NCBI GenBank assembly: GCA_030704615.1 | Contig: CM060734.1 | Coordinates: forward strand, 9,114,001 to 9,178,000 | Length of the DNA stretch: 64,000 bases | DNA from: Takakia lepidozioides | Lineage: Eukaryota; Streptophyta; Takakiopsida; Takakiales; Takakiaceae | Direction of reading: 5' to 3' | Part shown: piece after piece, positions 1 through 10,123 of the stretch | How the letters are laid out: every line of letters begins with the position of its first letter | How positions within the stretch are numbered: the first letter of the stretch is position 1 | Position numbers and translations under genes: made by a program | The notes under the pieces: model-generated | Seen by the model: only the letters and a program-made list of their open reading frames with translations | Databases searched by the model: none | What the model was told of the DNA's origin: nothing

Positions 1-323
1 AAGTTATTTTACCACTAGTGTGAAACTAGCTAGGAAATAGCTAGCTTTTACATATTGACATTTGGGATTGGCCCAAGTGTCAATCCAGGGATCAAGGCAG
101 ATTTAGGCCCTGGAGTGGTTATCTTCACGGCAAGTGCAGGAGGCTCATCTTTCTCGAGTTGAGCCTCACCGCGCCTAGCTATGGCGTCGTAGTGTGGATT
201 CCCCATGGCGTGGGGTGCACTTGGCTTGACTTGTATTTGAGTGATGAGGTTATATATGCATGAGTTTATGCTTCAGCTTTGTGAACTCACATGAGCTTGT
301 GCTTGTATTCTTCTTCTTTATCA
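1..323 (+). repeat. 5' LTR of copy A (right part)
   Basis: The stretch recurs at 9405-9726 and, more diverged, at 16687-16998. It ends in CTTTATCA and the leader follows. About ten substitutions separate it from the 9.4 kb copy; all that I scored are transitions. The window begins four bases inside the block that elsewhere starts TGTCAAG, so the upstream part of this LTR is not visible. Confidence 0.85.
251..257 (+). promoter_or_regulatory. TATA box of LTR promoter
   Basis: TATATAT occurs here and at the equivalent position of the 3' LTR (9655-9661). Copy B has an AT-rich variant near 16920. It lies about 70 bp from the LTR end, which would leave a short R-U5. The function is inferred from position. 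Confidence 0.5.
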
Positions 324-2755
324 CTCGAGAAAGATGAGCTCGTATCTGTGAGTGCCAGATACGAGTTAGTTGTAGCACTTGTGGTTTTTGCTTGAGGATG
401 AGAGAAACTAGGTTGTTATGCAAGGAGCACGTGGAGCCCTTGGTTGTTAGAAGCGGAGACGATGTGGGTTATGAGGTGGTAGACCTTGGCCATCACAGCC
501 CCACAGGCCACAGGGCACAGGGCACAGCCTGTCACAACCCGCCACAGCCCGTCACAGCCCGTCACAGCCCCATCCATGGCCACTCATGACAGTTTAGCCA
601 TTTCTCCAAGGGGTTTAGCCACGCCAAGCTAGGGTTTGTGTCTCTTGGACTCTAGGCTTCTTTGCACCGAACTATGGTGGCTGTGAGGAAATCAACGAGG
701 TATTCTTGCTCTTTGTGGCCCCCACGCACCACCAATAGTATCTCTAATTCCAAAGGAAGATGTTTGCAACCGAAACTAAGTGCACAAGCTTCCTTTTAAC
801 TCACAAAAGAGCGCCATTGATCCCTATGGCGACTAACCAAACATGGCTGACTTCCAGCCCTTGTAGGCACTTATTCATGCGCTCTCCTTGGCCATAGAAT
901 GTGTCTTAGAGCCTATTCCAGCCCCCTACACCTACCACTTCAAGAGCCATGCTCTATCTAGGCTTGTAGTTGAAACCCCAACTCAGAACACGATCTACAA
1001 GTGTCGGACTGTCACATAAGAGCAGATCAGCCCCTTACCTTCTCTTCTAGCTCTCCAAAGCTTTAAAGATGGAGGCCTAACTAGGCTGAATGCATGCTCC
1101 ACACATGCCCTACAGGGAAACCAACTCCTTCATTCATTTCTTGCACTCCCAAACCTGAAAATGCAAGCCTTCAATGAGCTGAAAGCACGCTCCACACATG
1201 CGTTGCCCTCACATAAGAGAAGTAAGCCCTTCCCTCTTCCTTGCTTGCCCTCCAAGCTTGAAGATGGAAGCTTCAATGGGCTGCATGCATGCTCCACACA
1301 TGCATCCTCTTCACACAAGAGGTAATATCAGCCCCATATCTTGGCTCCTTGGCTCCTTGATGCTCTCTAAGACAAGACTAAGCACTCCACAGCCTTTGCC
1401 AAGCTCTTGAAAACCTAAGGCTTACATTTCCAACCACTTCCTCTTGTGGTGCAAGAGCTCTTCTTCCAAGCTCTGAAACCCTAGGTGCACATTCCATGGC
1501 CTTGCCGCACCTCTTAGCTCATGTTCCAGCCCTGCTCTTGCCATGACAAGAGCCCTCTCAATGCTGAAGCTCGAGATTGAAACCCAATCTCAACATACTC
1601 CACAAAGTGCACTGATTTGCCCCGAGTCAAATCAGCCCTTTCGCTTGGTCTTGCAGTCCTTCACACAATGAAAGCTCGCATTCCCAAGTCCAGTTCTCAG
1701 CTTTGCCACCAAAGCCACTATAACCTGCTCTTGACTGGTCCTCTTCCCAATCGTGCTTGCTCATGCATGTACACAATCTGAAACCATCAAGGTGCTCTGG
1801 AATTACTTGCAGCATGGTGCTTTCATCTCTGAAGCTGAAGATCGAATGGACTGTGATGGGCTGTGATAGGCTGTGACATGTGGCCTTTGGGGTTGTGATG
1901 GCCTGTGACCTGTGGCCTTGGGGGCTGTGAGGGGCTGTGACAGGCTGTGACCTGTGGCCTGTGGCTTGTGTGGGGTTGTGACGGCTGTGACCAGTGGTCT
2001 GTGTGGGCATGTGCTGGTCTGTGGTGGCCCGTGTTGACATGTGGACGGCCTATGCTAACTCATGGAGGCGCTGGTGGGCTGCCTGAGGACTAGCATGCGG
2101 TCTTGAAGGTCAAATTTTGAAGCTCGTGGAGGGCGGTTTGAGGAGTATCTTCATGATATTTCCATGGTCATGCAAGTGAGGGAAGAGAGGAGAAAAAGAG
2201 TGTTGGGATGAGGGCATGCTGGGGTTAGACATTGCTTTAGCTTCTTTTCCTTGTAGTTTTCCACCCTCTCATTAGGCCAAGACCTTTCCGTAGGTGGAGG
2301 CAAGAGTCAGTTCGGGTTTGGGCTGGGGTGTCCTTGCAGGAGCAACACCGTGGAGATGTTTTTGGTGTGGGGGAGTTGTCGTTCTGATTTCTTGTGTTTG
2401 GATCCCTTCCATACCTACATGCTTGACTGTGCGCCATGTTAGTTTTATGTGGGCGCTTGTTTTTATAGGTGATTGGTCCGGATTTGATCACCGGCCAGTC
2501 CTAGAGCATGCTGTCAATGGTGAGGCTGGGGTGATGACCAGTCAGACCATCATTGTTTCTCCAGTGGTGAGGTTGGAGGTGATGACCAGCCAACCATAGG
2601 AGTGCTTGCGGTGGATGCAGGTGCAGGTGTAGGCTATGTTAGAAACCTAGTATTCCAAACCATAAGCCGCAACAGGTTCTCTATCCGGTTACCTTGTGGA
2701 GAGGGGGTTAGGGACATGTTCATAACCGGTTGAGTGACAGTTTCTCAACACGGAG
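324..2755 (+). other. long untranslated leader of copy A
   Basis: About 2.4 kb between LTR and gag without a credible gene. It contains CACAGCC-rich repeats (about 493-572) and the complementary GGCTGTG-rich repeats (about 1850-2035), so the two blocks could pair. Around 1008-1345 there are two to three degenerate repeats of roughly 120-200 bp sharing GCATGCTCCACACATGC and CACATAAGAG. The small ORFs here (for example 392-589 and antisense 1627-2040) are repeat translations. Copy B lacks this leader. Confidence 0.6.
339..365. other. perfect 10-bp hairpin just inside the 5' LTR
   Basis: CTCGTATCTG (339-348) pairs with CAGATACGAG (356-365) across the 7-nt loop TGAGTGC. It begins about 15 nt after the LTR end, where a tRNA primer-binding site is expected. 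I see no TGG-type primer-binding site complementary to a common tRNA 3' end. A packaging or priming role is only a possibility. Confidence 0.6.
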
Positions 2756-4120
2756 GTGCCACTAGTTGCTGGGGACAGTGCCGGTTCAAGCACTAGCAAT
2801 ACTAGTGGGTACACGAGACGAGGTGTGCGGTTTAGGCCACCTACACCTCCTGTGTCTTCTACGGAAGTTCTGATTCGGATTGTGAATCAGGACGACTCAC
2901 ACCGGCGGTGCAAGTTGGTTCCTTGCCATTGTTGTGGGACACAATGGAAGAGATGTATGGAGCTACCAAGGGGCCACGAAGGTACTCTGGGGCGGTGGGC
3001 ACCATCGAGTTGGATGATTTTATCCAAGAGTTTGATAGTTGGTGTGATTTGCAGCAAATGCGCAATCCACAACTATTTACGCCTTTCATGGCATGGAAGG
3101 GGCTGTTTCAGCACCTTGAGGGGCCGCCTATGGATGATTATCATGAGTTCAGGCGGGGGCATGAGGTTGAGATCGAGGAGTGGAGGATGTACTGGTCACC
3201 CGACTATGTCTCCATCACTAGGGGCACTAGAGCCACGAGGGCAGTGGCTACACCTGCCGCTGCACCGGCAGCTTCAGCAAGCAACAGTGGGACTAGTGGG
3301 ACTGGTGGTACCGTAGCTACGACGTCCACCCAAGCCACTACCGCACCAGCACCAGTACCCGTGCCTGCCTTCAACCCTGTTGTGGAGTTCTTCGAAGAGT
3401 TGAGAAGGAACTACCAAGGGGTGATGACAGAGAAGTTGCGGAGCTTGCAAGAGTTCCAATAGAAGCCTACTGAGAGCTTGAGGGAGGCTTTCACTCGCAT
3501 GAGGGCTTGATAAATGTAACCCAAGGGGTTACGGAAGCTCAGGCAGTCCAATTCTGGTATGGGATATTGGACAATGAGCTGAGGAGAAGGGTGCGGGATG
3601 CAACTCTCCACAAGCGGCCCAACCCACCTTAGCAAATGTGTTTTTGCTGGTAGAGCGGATAGAGCTCAACATGGTGAAGGAACGAGTGGTCATGGTAGGA
3701 TTTGCTAAGGAGACACCACGGGGTAGTGGTGCTCCTAGCCAACCACTACCTCAACGTGCTCAAGGTAACAAGGGGGCTCAGGTGAAGCTCATGGAAGGAC
3801 AGAGAGGACCTCAGATGCAGGGATCTCTCCCTTCATTTGCAGGCCAACAACGGGCGGAGGTGGTGTGTTGGACATGTGGAGGACCCCATGTTAAGAAGGA
3901 TTGCCCAGAGGGAGGCAAAGGGCCGGCACATGCACAGCCTGCACAGTTGCAGTGTGGGCATTGTGGCAAGCACGGGCATGGAGAGGCCCAGAGTTATGGT
4001 TTGCATCCTGAGTTGCGCCCAGGCCAGTTCCAAGGGAACAATGGTGGCCGGGGGCGAGGTCGGGCAGCCCAGAAAGGACGAGGTGGCCAGGCACGAGGGC
4101 AAGCTCAACATGGCCAATGA
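2756..4120 (+). pseudogene. gag: gag (capsid/nucleocapsid) of copy A
   Basis: The 2908-3462 frame reads as a gag capsid region (motif LDDFIQEFDSW, then FRRGHEVEIEEW), followed by an Ala/Thr/Ser-rich linker. A TAG at 3460-3462 replaces an Arg codon of copy B. Single-base losses near 3510 and 3610 shift the frame, and it reopens at 3638-4120. The C-terminal nucleocapsid has a first zinc knuckle CWTCGGPHVKKDC at 3866-3904. In the second knuckle the last cysteine is changed to serine (CGHCGKHGHGEAQS), where copy B has the full C-X2-C-X4-H-X4-C. It ends in an RG-rich basic tail. Gag would assemble particles and bind element RNA; this copy cannot encode it intact. The true start codon is uncertain (2756-2908). 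Confidence 0.85.
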
Positions 4121-4257
4121 CGTGAAGGTCAGGGTGTTGACCAAGGCATGGCCAACCGGCTTCAGCAGCTAGAGTAGATGCTCGCTGCCATAGCTACAGC
4201 TCAGGTGGTACCGGCTCCAGGCCGGATGGTCCACCTCCTGCTCCTGAGGGAGGAGAT

Positions 4258-5291
4258 ATGGGAGGCATGGGATTCATGTGCGGAGCAGCACTACCACTAG
4301 TGCAGGTGGAGTCTGCTGCAACCGTGACTCGGGGAGCAGCACGAGTTCCTGAGCCACGAGGTGCAGAGGTGGAGTTGGATCCACAGCGTGGGGAGGCAAG
4401 CCGTCAGGCTAGGATTCCTCAGTCATTCACATTGGCGGAAACAATGTCGACGCCATCCATGGCACCTAGTTCTCGCCCGACTGTTACCGAGGCGGAGGTT
4501 ACTATGTCATTGGGGAGAGCTACACGGGTAGCACCACTACCTAGTATTGCCAAGGCTACGGCAGCTAGTGTGCTGTTGGGAGCGGCCACATCTGTGTGTC
4601 AGGCTCCATTGTTCTCGGCTACCATGATTGCGACGTCGAGGGTAAGACCAGCTGAGGTGTTCAGGCTGGCAACTACACTCTGTGAGAGTGGGGAGGTTAC
4701 TTCATCTTCTACAGAGATAGTGAGAGGTCTAGTGCCGGAGGGATCCTCGGATTTGAGGGTCAAGACTGCCACGACGGCGCCATGGCAAGCTACAGCTGTC
4801 AGGTTGATGAAGCTGTCAGCTAGGCCAGCCATTGAGCACGCCATGGTGACACCTGGAGTTGTCATGTTAGACAACCAGGCTGACATTTTCTGTTTGAGTG
4901 GACCGGCAGGCAAGAGGTACCGGCCACTGCGGGTCTTGCTGGACTCAGGAGCTCAGCCATTGATGCTGGGTAGAGCTGTTATTGCAGGCTTGGGCCTCAC
5001 GGAGGCGGATATGGAGCTGTGCCCTTTCCAGATATAGACGTCTCTGGAGGATCGGAGCATGCTCGGGGCATGACACGGCGTGAGTTGGCTATCAGACTAC
5101 GGCCGGATCACCCTACAGATGGCTCAATGATGCAAGCCAAGGCCATTGTGACAGACGCGGTCTCATACGATGTCCTGGTTGGTGGGGCAGTGTTGTACCC
5201 CATGGGCTTCACCCTGGATTTTTGGGAGGAGTCAGTTTCCTATAGGCTGGATGGCAGTCAGGGGAGGGCCGACGTGTGCAGCTCCCTGTGA
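4258..5291 (+). pseudogene. retroviral-type aspartic protease region of copy A
   Basis: The frame 4258-5037 begins with an Ala/Thr-rich linker. It then reads RYRPLRVLLDSGAQPLML, with the protease catalytic triad D-S-G at about 4942-4950 and a following hydrophobic stretch (AVIAGLGL). A TAG at 5035-5037 and a small deletion break the frame, which continues at 5019-5291 with AIVTDAVSYDVLVGG and the typical fold-closing region. In LTR elements this enzyme cleaves the Gag-Pol polyprotein. In copy B the triad is D-L-G followed by a stop, so copy A is the better-preserved catalytic site. The protease leads into the methyltransferase with no obvious boundary, indicating one polyprotein. Confidence 0.82.
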
Positions 5292-5480
5292 CGTTCATAG
5301 GAGGAGTTGCGGTTGCCCAAGGGGCAAGATGCCGACACTAGCAGCATTCACAGCTGCAATGAGTTGGCCTGGAGAGTTACTTGAGAGCAATGCTCATTCA
5401 GAGGATGACACACCTCTAGGAGAGCAGGTTGACATGTATGGTATGGCGGAGTTGTCTGCCATGGTTGCTCATACTCCATT

Positions 5481-6748
5481 GTGGGCTCGAGCAAGGATTT
5501 GCAGCGGGTTGCTGATCGACGGGTGCAACAAGCCTGGGTAGAGGCTTTTGTACCGTCAAGAGAGGAGGACAGTGCGGGGATTGCACCAGGACCACCTCAA
5601 TTGTCACCATTGGACACCATACCGATCGTGTGGCAGTATCCAGATGAAGGCATTTGTCTTCTGGACTTGTTTGGCGGATCAGCACCGGATTGGCTGCTGT
5701 GTTACAAGCAAGTGTACGAGTTTGGCGTTACATGTATGTGGAGAGGGATGAGATTGCACGACATATTTCACTTTGCCATGTTGCTCAGTTGGTGCAGCAG
5801 TACCCTGAGTTGTTGCCGGTGTCTGCAGTTCGTGGATATCAGCAGGCCTTGCCAGCAGACATTTCGTTGCTGGGGGCGCAGGATTTGGAGCGGGTTGGCT
5901 CCATTGATCTGGTAGTGGCAGGTTGGCCCTGCCAAGGGCATTCATCAGCCGGGCATGGCAATGGATTGCAAGACTCGAGGTCGGGTCTGTTTTGGGAGAT
6001 GGTACGGGTTTTGCGCCACTTGCAGCTTCATCAAGCTGTATCTCCAGCATATATCTTGGAGAATGTGCCACTGATGGGCGATTCTCGGGCCAGGGTGATG
6101 GCCAGTGTGCATCAAGTCCGGTCGTGGCTTGGGTCAGCAGTGTTGCTAGATGCAGCTGTAGTGGGGTCATGGGCTCATCGTCCCCGGCTATGGTGGACTA
6201 ACTTGATGTCACCCGCACTGCTTAAGCGTGCATTTGATGGGGTGCAGCGACCAGCACACCTCATAATGGATAGCATTTTGGACACATGGAGGCAGTCTCA
6301 GCGTGTGAGATACGATGACCGTTCGCCTTTGGCAGTGGTCAATAGGGTGGGTCAACCACGAGCAGCATTACCTACACTGCTCAGCTTCCCAAGATCGCAT
6401 GCTTTCCGGGATAGTGGACCTGGCCTCCTGTGGGATGCTCAGTTGTAGCAGTTAGTGGAGCCTAATGCTGACGAGCGTGAGCGGGCAATGGGTTTTACCA
6501 CTGGTACCACGGCGGTGTCGTCTCTTTCTGAGGCATCACGTCGTCAGGTGTTGGGGCAAGCAATGGATCTCAATTGCTTGACCTGGATTATCAGCTTGGC
6601 TATGGCTGAGCAACGCAGAGTGCGGAGTACACTTCCCTCGCTGGTCTCTCTGCCTACCGAGACGGTACAGGCAGTGAATGGGGGCGAGCATGTGAGGACC
6701 ACGGGGTGTAGCCATCCATGGCACACGTGGGAGGTGCTCGAGGTTTAG
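5481..6748 (+). pseudogene. C5-cytosine DNA methyltransferase domain (DNMT3-like) of copy A
   Basis: The motifs run in canonical order. Motif I is LLDLFGG then TGLAAVLQ (5658-5700, broken by a 1-nt deletion near 5676). Motif IV is AGWPCQGHSSAG, with the catalytic Cys codon at 5930-5932. Motif VI is ILENVPL (ENV at 5059+1000, i.e. 6059-6067). Motif VIII-like is AHRPRLWWTNL (about 6175-6207). After a TAG (6446-6448) come motif IX/X-like ERERAMGF (about 6475-6500) and SEASRRQVLGQAMDL. The late GF..T..S.LS..R...LG pattern and the HRxRxxWxN motif resemble DNMT3-type enzymes. C5 methyltransferases transfer a methyl group from S-adenosylmethionine to cytosine. Its position between protease and RT shows it is part of pol, not a neighbouring gene. 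Confidence 0.88.
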
Positions 6749-6754
6749 AGGGAG

Positions 6755-7262
6755 TTGGCAGCCAAGGTGGCGGTGATGGATGAGGTTGGGGATTTTTCTC
6801 GGGTTGAGGAAGTCCTCGAGGATAATATGCAGGAGAGGAGCATCCTCATTCATTTTCCAGCACTCCACCTCTTCGCATTTCACTCGGAGAAGTTAGCTCA
6901 AGGCGAGGTTGACCTCGGCGCCTATCCTGAGACGACCTATCAGGGGGCGTCCCTTTCAGCTGCATACGGATTGGAGCATGCTGGGGCTTGGAGCGGTGCT
7001 CACACAGGTGGATGATGAGCGAAGAGAGTTCGTAGTGACTTATGCTAGCCGCTCGAACAACGCTGCAGAGGCTAAGTACAGCTCATATGAGGGAGAGTGC
7101 TTAGCTGCAGTGTGGGCCGTGGCACACTTCAGGTGCTATCTATACAGCAATCTCTTCACCCTTGTCACGGATCACCAACCACTCAAGTGGTTGATGGAGT
7201 CAGACAAGCTTACGGGGAAGCTTGCACGGTGGGCACTCGTACTCCAGGAGTATGACTTTTAG
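6755..7262 (+). pseudogene. RT thumb remnant and RNase H of copy A (RT palm deleted)
   Basis: From about 6885 the sequence reads SEKLAQ, then in a shifted frame LTSAPILRRPIRGRPFQL, the connection between RT and RNase H in Ty3/gypsy elements. RNase H follows (HTDWSMLGLGAVLTQ, then YEGECLAAVWAVAHFRCYL and TDHQPLKWLM) with its acidic residues. No F/Y-x-DD palm motif lies between the methyltransferase and this point, so the RT core is deleted with a junction around 6825-6885. A TAG at 7260-7262 stands where the family has Glu before VVHRPG; copy B has the same TAG. Confidence 0.85.
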
Positions 7263-7265
7263 GTT

Positions 7266-8960
7266 GTGCATCGACCGGGTTTGGTCAATCGGGATGCGGA
7301 TGGATTGAGTCGCAATCCATGCACGAGCCAGCAGGATGACACTGGAGTTCGGTGGCATGGTGAGACGGATGAGGAGATGGTGTCGGGATGGCACGCATAT
7401 GCCTTTTTGTGTATCTTGGCATCGGGAGGTCAGGTTGGACCTACAACAGGGATGACTATAGACGGAGTGTCTGAGGACCCTGAGGCTAGTGATGAGCCAG
7501 GTGGTGCCAGAGATATACATGAGGATTTGGCTGTGTTGGACTACCTCCGCACGGGAGACACGGCAGCCACTGTGACTGCCAGGAAGAGGGATCGGATCCT
7601 GCAACGAGCCAAGAGGTTCAAGTGGGAGGGGATACACTTGCTTCGAGTGTGGGAGGATGGTCGGGTGAGGATCGTGCCTCACCCAACACAGCGTGCACGG
7701 TTAGTGCGGCATGCCCATGAGGAGTTGGGGCATTTTGGAGTGCGATGCACTCACAGTTTACTGCAGGGGCAGTATTGGTGGCGTGGTATGCATACAGAGG
7801 TGCAACAGTTCGTGGCTAGGTGCATGGTGTGTGACAGGGTGCGTGCTTCATTCAACGCCCCTACACCACAGTTGCATCCTTTACCAATCATGGGATTGGG
7901 CTATAGGTGGAGTCTTGACTTCGCAGGACCGTTGCCACTAACTATGCACCACCACAAATATGCGTTGGTGATGGTGGAGCACTTCTCCAAGTGGATTGAG
8001 TTGGTTCCATTGCCTGACAAGGCTAGTGAAGGGGCTGCGTATGCATTCCTGGATCGTGTGCTTAGCCGATTTGGTGCTCCAGCTGAGGTACTCACGGACC
8101 AAGGAAGAGAGTTCTTGGGGGAGTTTCAGGTTTTGTGTGATAAAGCCTTGATAGACCACCGCACCACTTCTCGGGATCATCCTGAGGCCGATGGCTTGGT
8201 AAAGCAAGTTGTTCAGACGGTGAAGAGGGGTTTGCGCAAGTATGGCTTGCAGAAGGGACACCTAGGAGATTGGGATCTTCAGGTGCCTTGGTTAGCCATG
8301 GGCTACAGATTCAGCAAACAAGCATCACTTGCCTCTTTCTCACCATATTTCCTTCTCGTTGGCCGAGAGCCGGATTTGCTTGCAACCTTTCGTAGGGACA
8401 CTGCTCAAGTCCTTAACCTTGACGATCCGGACGTGTGGGTACGTGCATGTGGTCAGCGTGCAGAGTTGTTCATGAAAGTCATACCCATGGCTTTTGAGAA
8501 CCTTGCCATTGCACAACACCGTGATACGTTGAGGTATGCCACTATACGTGGTGGAGGATATCGTCCTGGGGTTCGGAGGTTTAGCCCTGGTGACTATGTT
8601 TATTTGCAGCAGACTACTCCTACGACCCTGGATGTCACTGCAGGGCGTGTTATTCTGAGGGTTCGAGAGGTGTTGCCCTCAAGAGTCCTGATATTAGAGG
8701 GTCGGGATGGCATGACTTGGAAAGACCATGTGCGTAATTGTGCGCCATGTCACCTTCTCAATGTCGATGGCAGAGTTGACCCAAACTTGGTAGCAGTGGT
8801 ACCTGCAGGTTTGAGGTGCATGCTCTGTGGGTCTGCCAAAGGGGCAGCCACCATGCTGGTGTGTGATCGATGCTCAAGAGGTTGGCATATGGGATGCTTG
8901 ACACCACCTCTTAAGAGGGTTCCTGATGGAGATTGGTTATATCCACACTGCTTGGGATAG
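7266..8960 (+). CDS. integrase with C-terminal PHD finger (copy A)
   Basis: A 564-codon open frame continuing from RNase H. It contains VVHRPGLVNRDADGLSRNP, an HHCC zinc-binding region (HEELGHFGV, then CMVC, about 7710-7840) and the DDE core. The first Asp is in WSLDFAG (7917-7919) and the second in LTDQGREF (8097-8099). The third catalytic position, about 35 residues on, is AAG/Lys at 8202-8204, where copy B has GAG/Glu, so this integrase is predicted dead. GDYVYLQ marks the C-terminal domain. The last ~47 residues form a C4HC3 PHD finger (CMLC...CDRC...WHMGC...W..PHC). Its seventh ligand is Tyr (8940-8942) instead of Cys. A PHD finger replaces the chromodomain usual in plant chromoviruses; PHD fingers commonly bind histone H3 tails. 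Confidence 0.9.
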   Translation: MHRPGLVNRDADGLSRNPCTSQQDDTGVRWHGETDEEMVSGWHAYAFLCILASGGQVGPTTGMTIDGVSEDPEASDEPGGARDIHEDLAVLDYLRTGDTAATVTARKRDRILQRAKRFKWEGIHLLRVWEDGRVRIVPHPTQRARLVRHAHEELGHFGVRCTHSLLQGQYWWRGMHTEVQQFVARCMVCDRVRASFNAPTPQLHPLPIMGLGYRWSLDFAGPLPLTMHHHKYALVMVEHFSKWIELVPLPDKASEGAAYAFLDRVLSRFGAPAEVLTDQGREFLGEFQVLCDKALIDHRTTSRDHPEADGLVKQVVQTVKRGLRKYGLQKGHLGDWDLQVPWLAMGYRFSKQASLASFSPYFLLVGREPDLLATFRRDTAQVLNLDDPDVWVRACGQRAELFMKVIPMAFENLAIAQHRDTLRYATIRGGGYRPGVRRFSPGDYVYLQQTTPTTLDVTAGRVILRVREVLPSRVLILEGRDGMTWKDHVRNCAPCHLLNVDGRVDPNLVAVVPAGLRCMLCGSAKGAATMLVCDRCSRGWHMGCLTPPLKRVPDGDWLYPHCLG

Positions 8961-9206
8961 TGGCAGTGGCCATGACTAGAGGCAGCTAACAAGACATGAG
9001 AGGCCAAGCTCATAGGAGTCAATACACGAGATCCCAGGCTCAAGTTCACAGGTTGCAAGACGGCGACTAATGATGGGGCAACTCTTGCACCCGGCCTCTT
9101 GATCTATCGAGTTTGAGTGTAGTAGGGATAGTGGTGGAGGACTTAGTGAGGCTATGGTCACTATCACATCTTGTGGCTACCAAGACTTAGAGGGACCTAA
9201 GCACCA

Positions 9207-9220
9207 GCTAGGGGGACAAT
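9207..9220 (+). other. polypurine tract before 3' LTR of copy A
   Basis: AGCTAGGGGGACAA directly precedes the TGTGTGG start of the 3' LTR. The equivalent in copy B (16437-16451) has a longer G run. Plus-strand priming site by position. Confidence 0.55.
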
Positions 9221-9726
9221 TGTGTGGACTAGTGACTGCCATAGTGGGCAGCATAGTGGCAGCCTAGTGACTGACTAGTTGTAGCCTAGTGGTTGGACTA
9301 ATGGTGGACTAGTGGTATACTACTGTGTGTGCGTGCACATGTATTGTGTGGTTTTGGACAGCGATGTAGTTTGTGTAGCGATATGTATGCGCACGACAAC
9401 TGTCAAGTTATTTTACCACTAGTGTGAAACTAGCTAGGAAATAGCTAGCTTTTACATATTGACATTTGGGATTGGCCCAAGTGTCAATCCAGAGGTCAAG
9501 GCAGATTTAGGCCCTGAAGTGGTTATCTTCACGGCAAGCGCAGAAGGCTCATTTTTCTCAAGTTGAGCCTCACCGCGCCTAGCTATGGCGCCGTAGTGTG
9601 GATTCCCCATGGCGTGGGGTGCACTTGGCTTGACTTGTATTTGAGTGATGAGGTTATATATGCATGAGTTTATGCTTCAGCTTTGTGAGCTCGCATGAGC
9701 TTGTGCTTGTATTCTTCTTCTTTATC
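9221..9726 (+). repeat. 3' LTR of copy A
   Basis: Starts TGTGTGGACTAG right after the purine tract and ends TTTATC. The first ~180 bp are built of ACTAGTGG-type direct repeats. From TGTCAAG (9401) on it matches the window start. The repeats in the upstream part of U3 could be enhancer-like elements. Confidence 0.8.
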
Positions 9727-9729
9727 TAT

Positions 9730-9919
9730 TGTGTGGACTAGTGACTGCCATAGTGGGCAGCATAGTGGCAACCTAGTGACTGACTAGTTGTAGCCTAGTG
9801 GTTGGACTAGTGGCTGGACTAGTGGTGGACTAGTGGTATACTAGTGTGTGGCGTGCACATGTGTTGTGTGGTTTTGGACAGCGATGTAGTTGTGTAGCGA
9901 TATGTATGCGCACGACAAC
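9730..9919 (+). repeat. extra partial LTR copy behind the 3' LTR of copy A
   Basis: Repeats the first ~185 bp of the LTR (TGTGTGGACTAG to GCGCACGACA) and stops precisely where the internal TGTCAAG block would begin. Copy B has the same arrangement with the same end point. From 9920 to about 10123 there is AT-rich sequence in which I recognise nothing. Confidence 0.8.
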
Positions 9920-10123
9920 TTTAATAACTGCTCAACCTCTTATGTCCATCCTCTATAATCAATCATCCATTTCTTCTATCATCCAGTCACGGGTAGACTA
10001 TCGGCTGCATACAAAATATCGAGGAACACTGCTCTATCGCAGCAATATCGAAGGTATCACAGAGTATATCAATAGAAAAATACACTAATTTTTTTTTAAA
10101 TCGTAGCCTCGCCAGTAATTCCT

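Larger units (their letters stand above)
1..9919 (+). mobile_element. Ty3/gypsy-type LTR retrotransposon with DNA methyltransferase and PHD finger (copy A)
   Basis: In order: LTR part, ~2.4 kb leader, gag, aspartic protease, C5-cytosine methyltransferase, truncated RT/RNase H, integrase, PHD finger, purine tract and 3' LTR. The order protease-RT/RNase H-integrase is that of Ty3/gypsy. The coding region is broken by several frameshifts and stops, and the RT palm is missing. The 3' LTR matches positions 1-323 with about ten differences. The left end, and any target-site duplication, lie outside the window. Retrotransposon-borne DNMTs are known from dinoflagellates and charophyte algae (de Mendoza and colleagues, 2018); I infer this is a relative or an independent case. 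Non-autonomous in its present state. Confidence 0.93.

Noticed and set aside
1627-2040. 137-codon antisense ORF in the leader of copy A
   Set aside because: It is a translation of CACAGCC/GGCTGTG repeats; no domain and not conserved.
5679-6170. 163-codon antisense ORF over the methyltransferase (and 13083-13589)
   Set aside because: Shadow frame of the DNMT domain on the plus strand.
6438-6470. DNMT as a separate host gene between two retrotransposon parts
   Set aside because: The same order and joined frames occur in both copies, and the linker between protease and DNMT is conserved in both.
7200-7682. 160-codon antisense ORF over the integrase start (and 14255-14914 in copy B)
   Set aside because: Shadow of the coding integrase strand; conserved only because the sense strand is.
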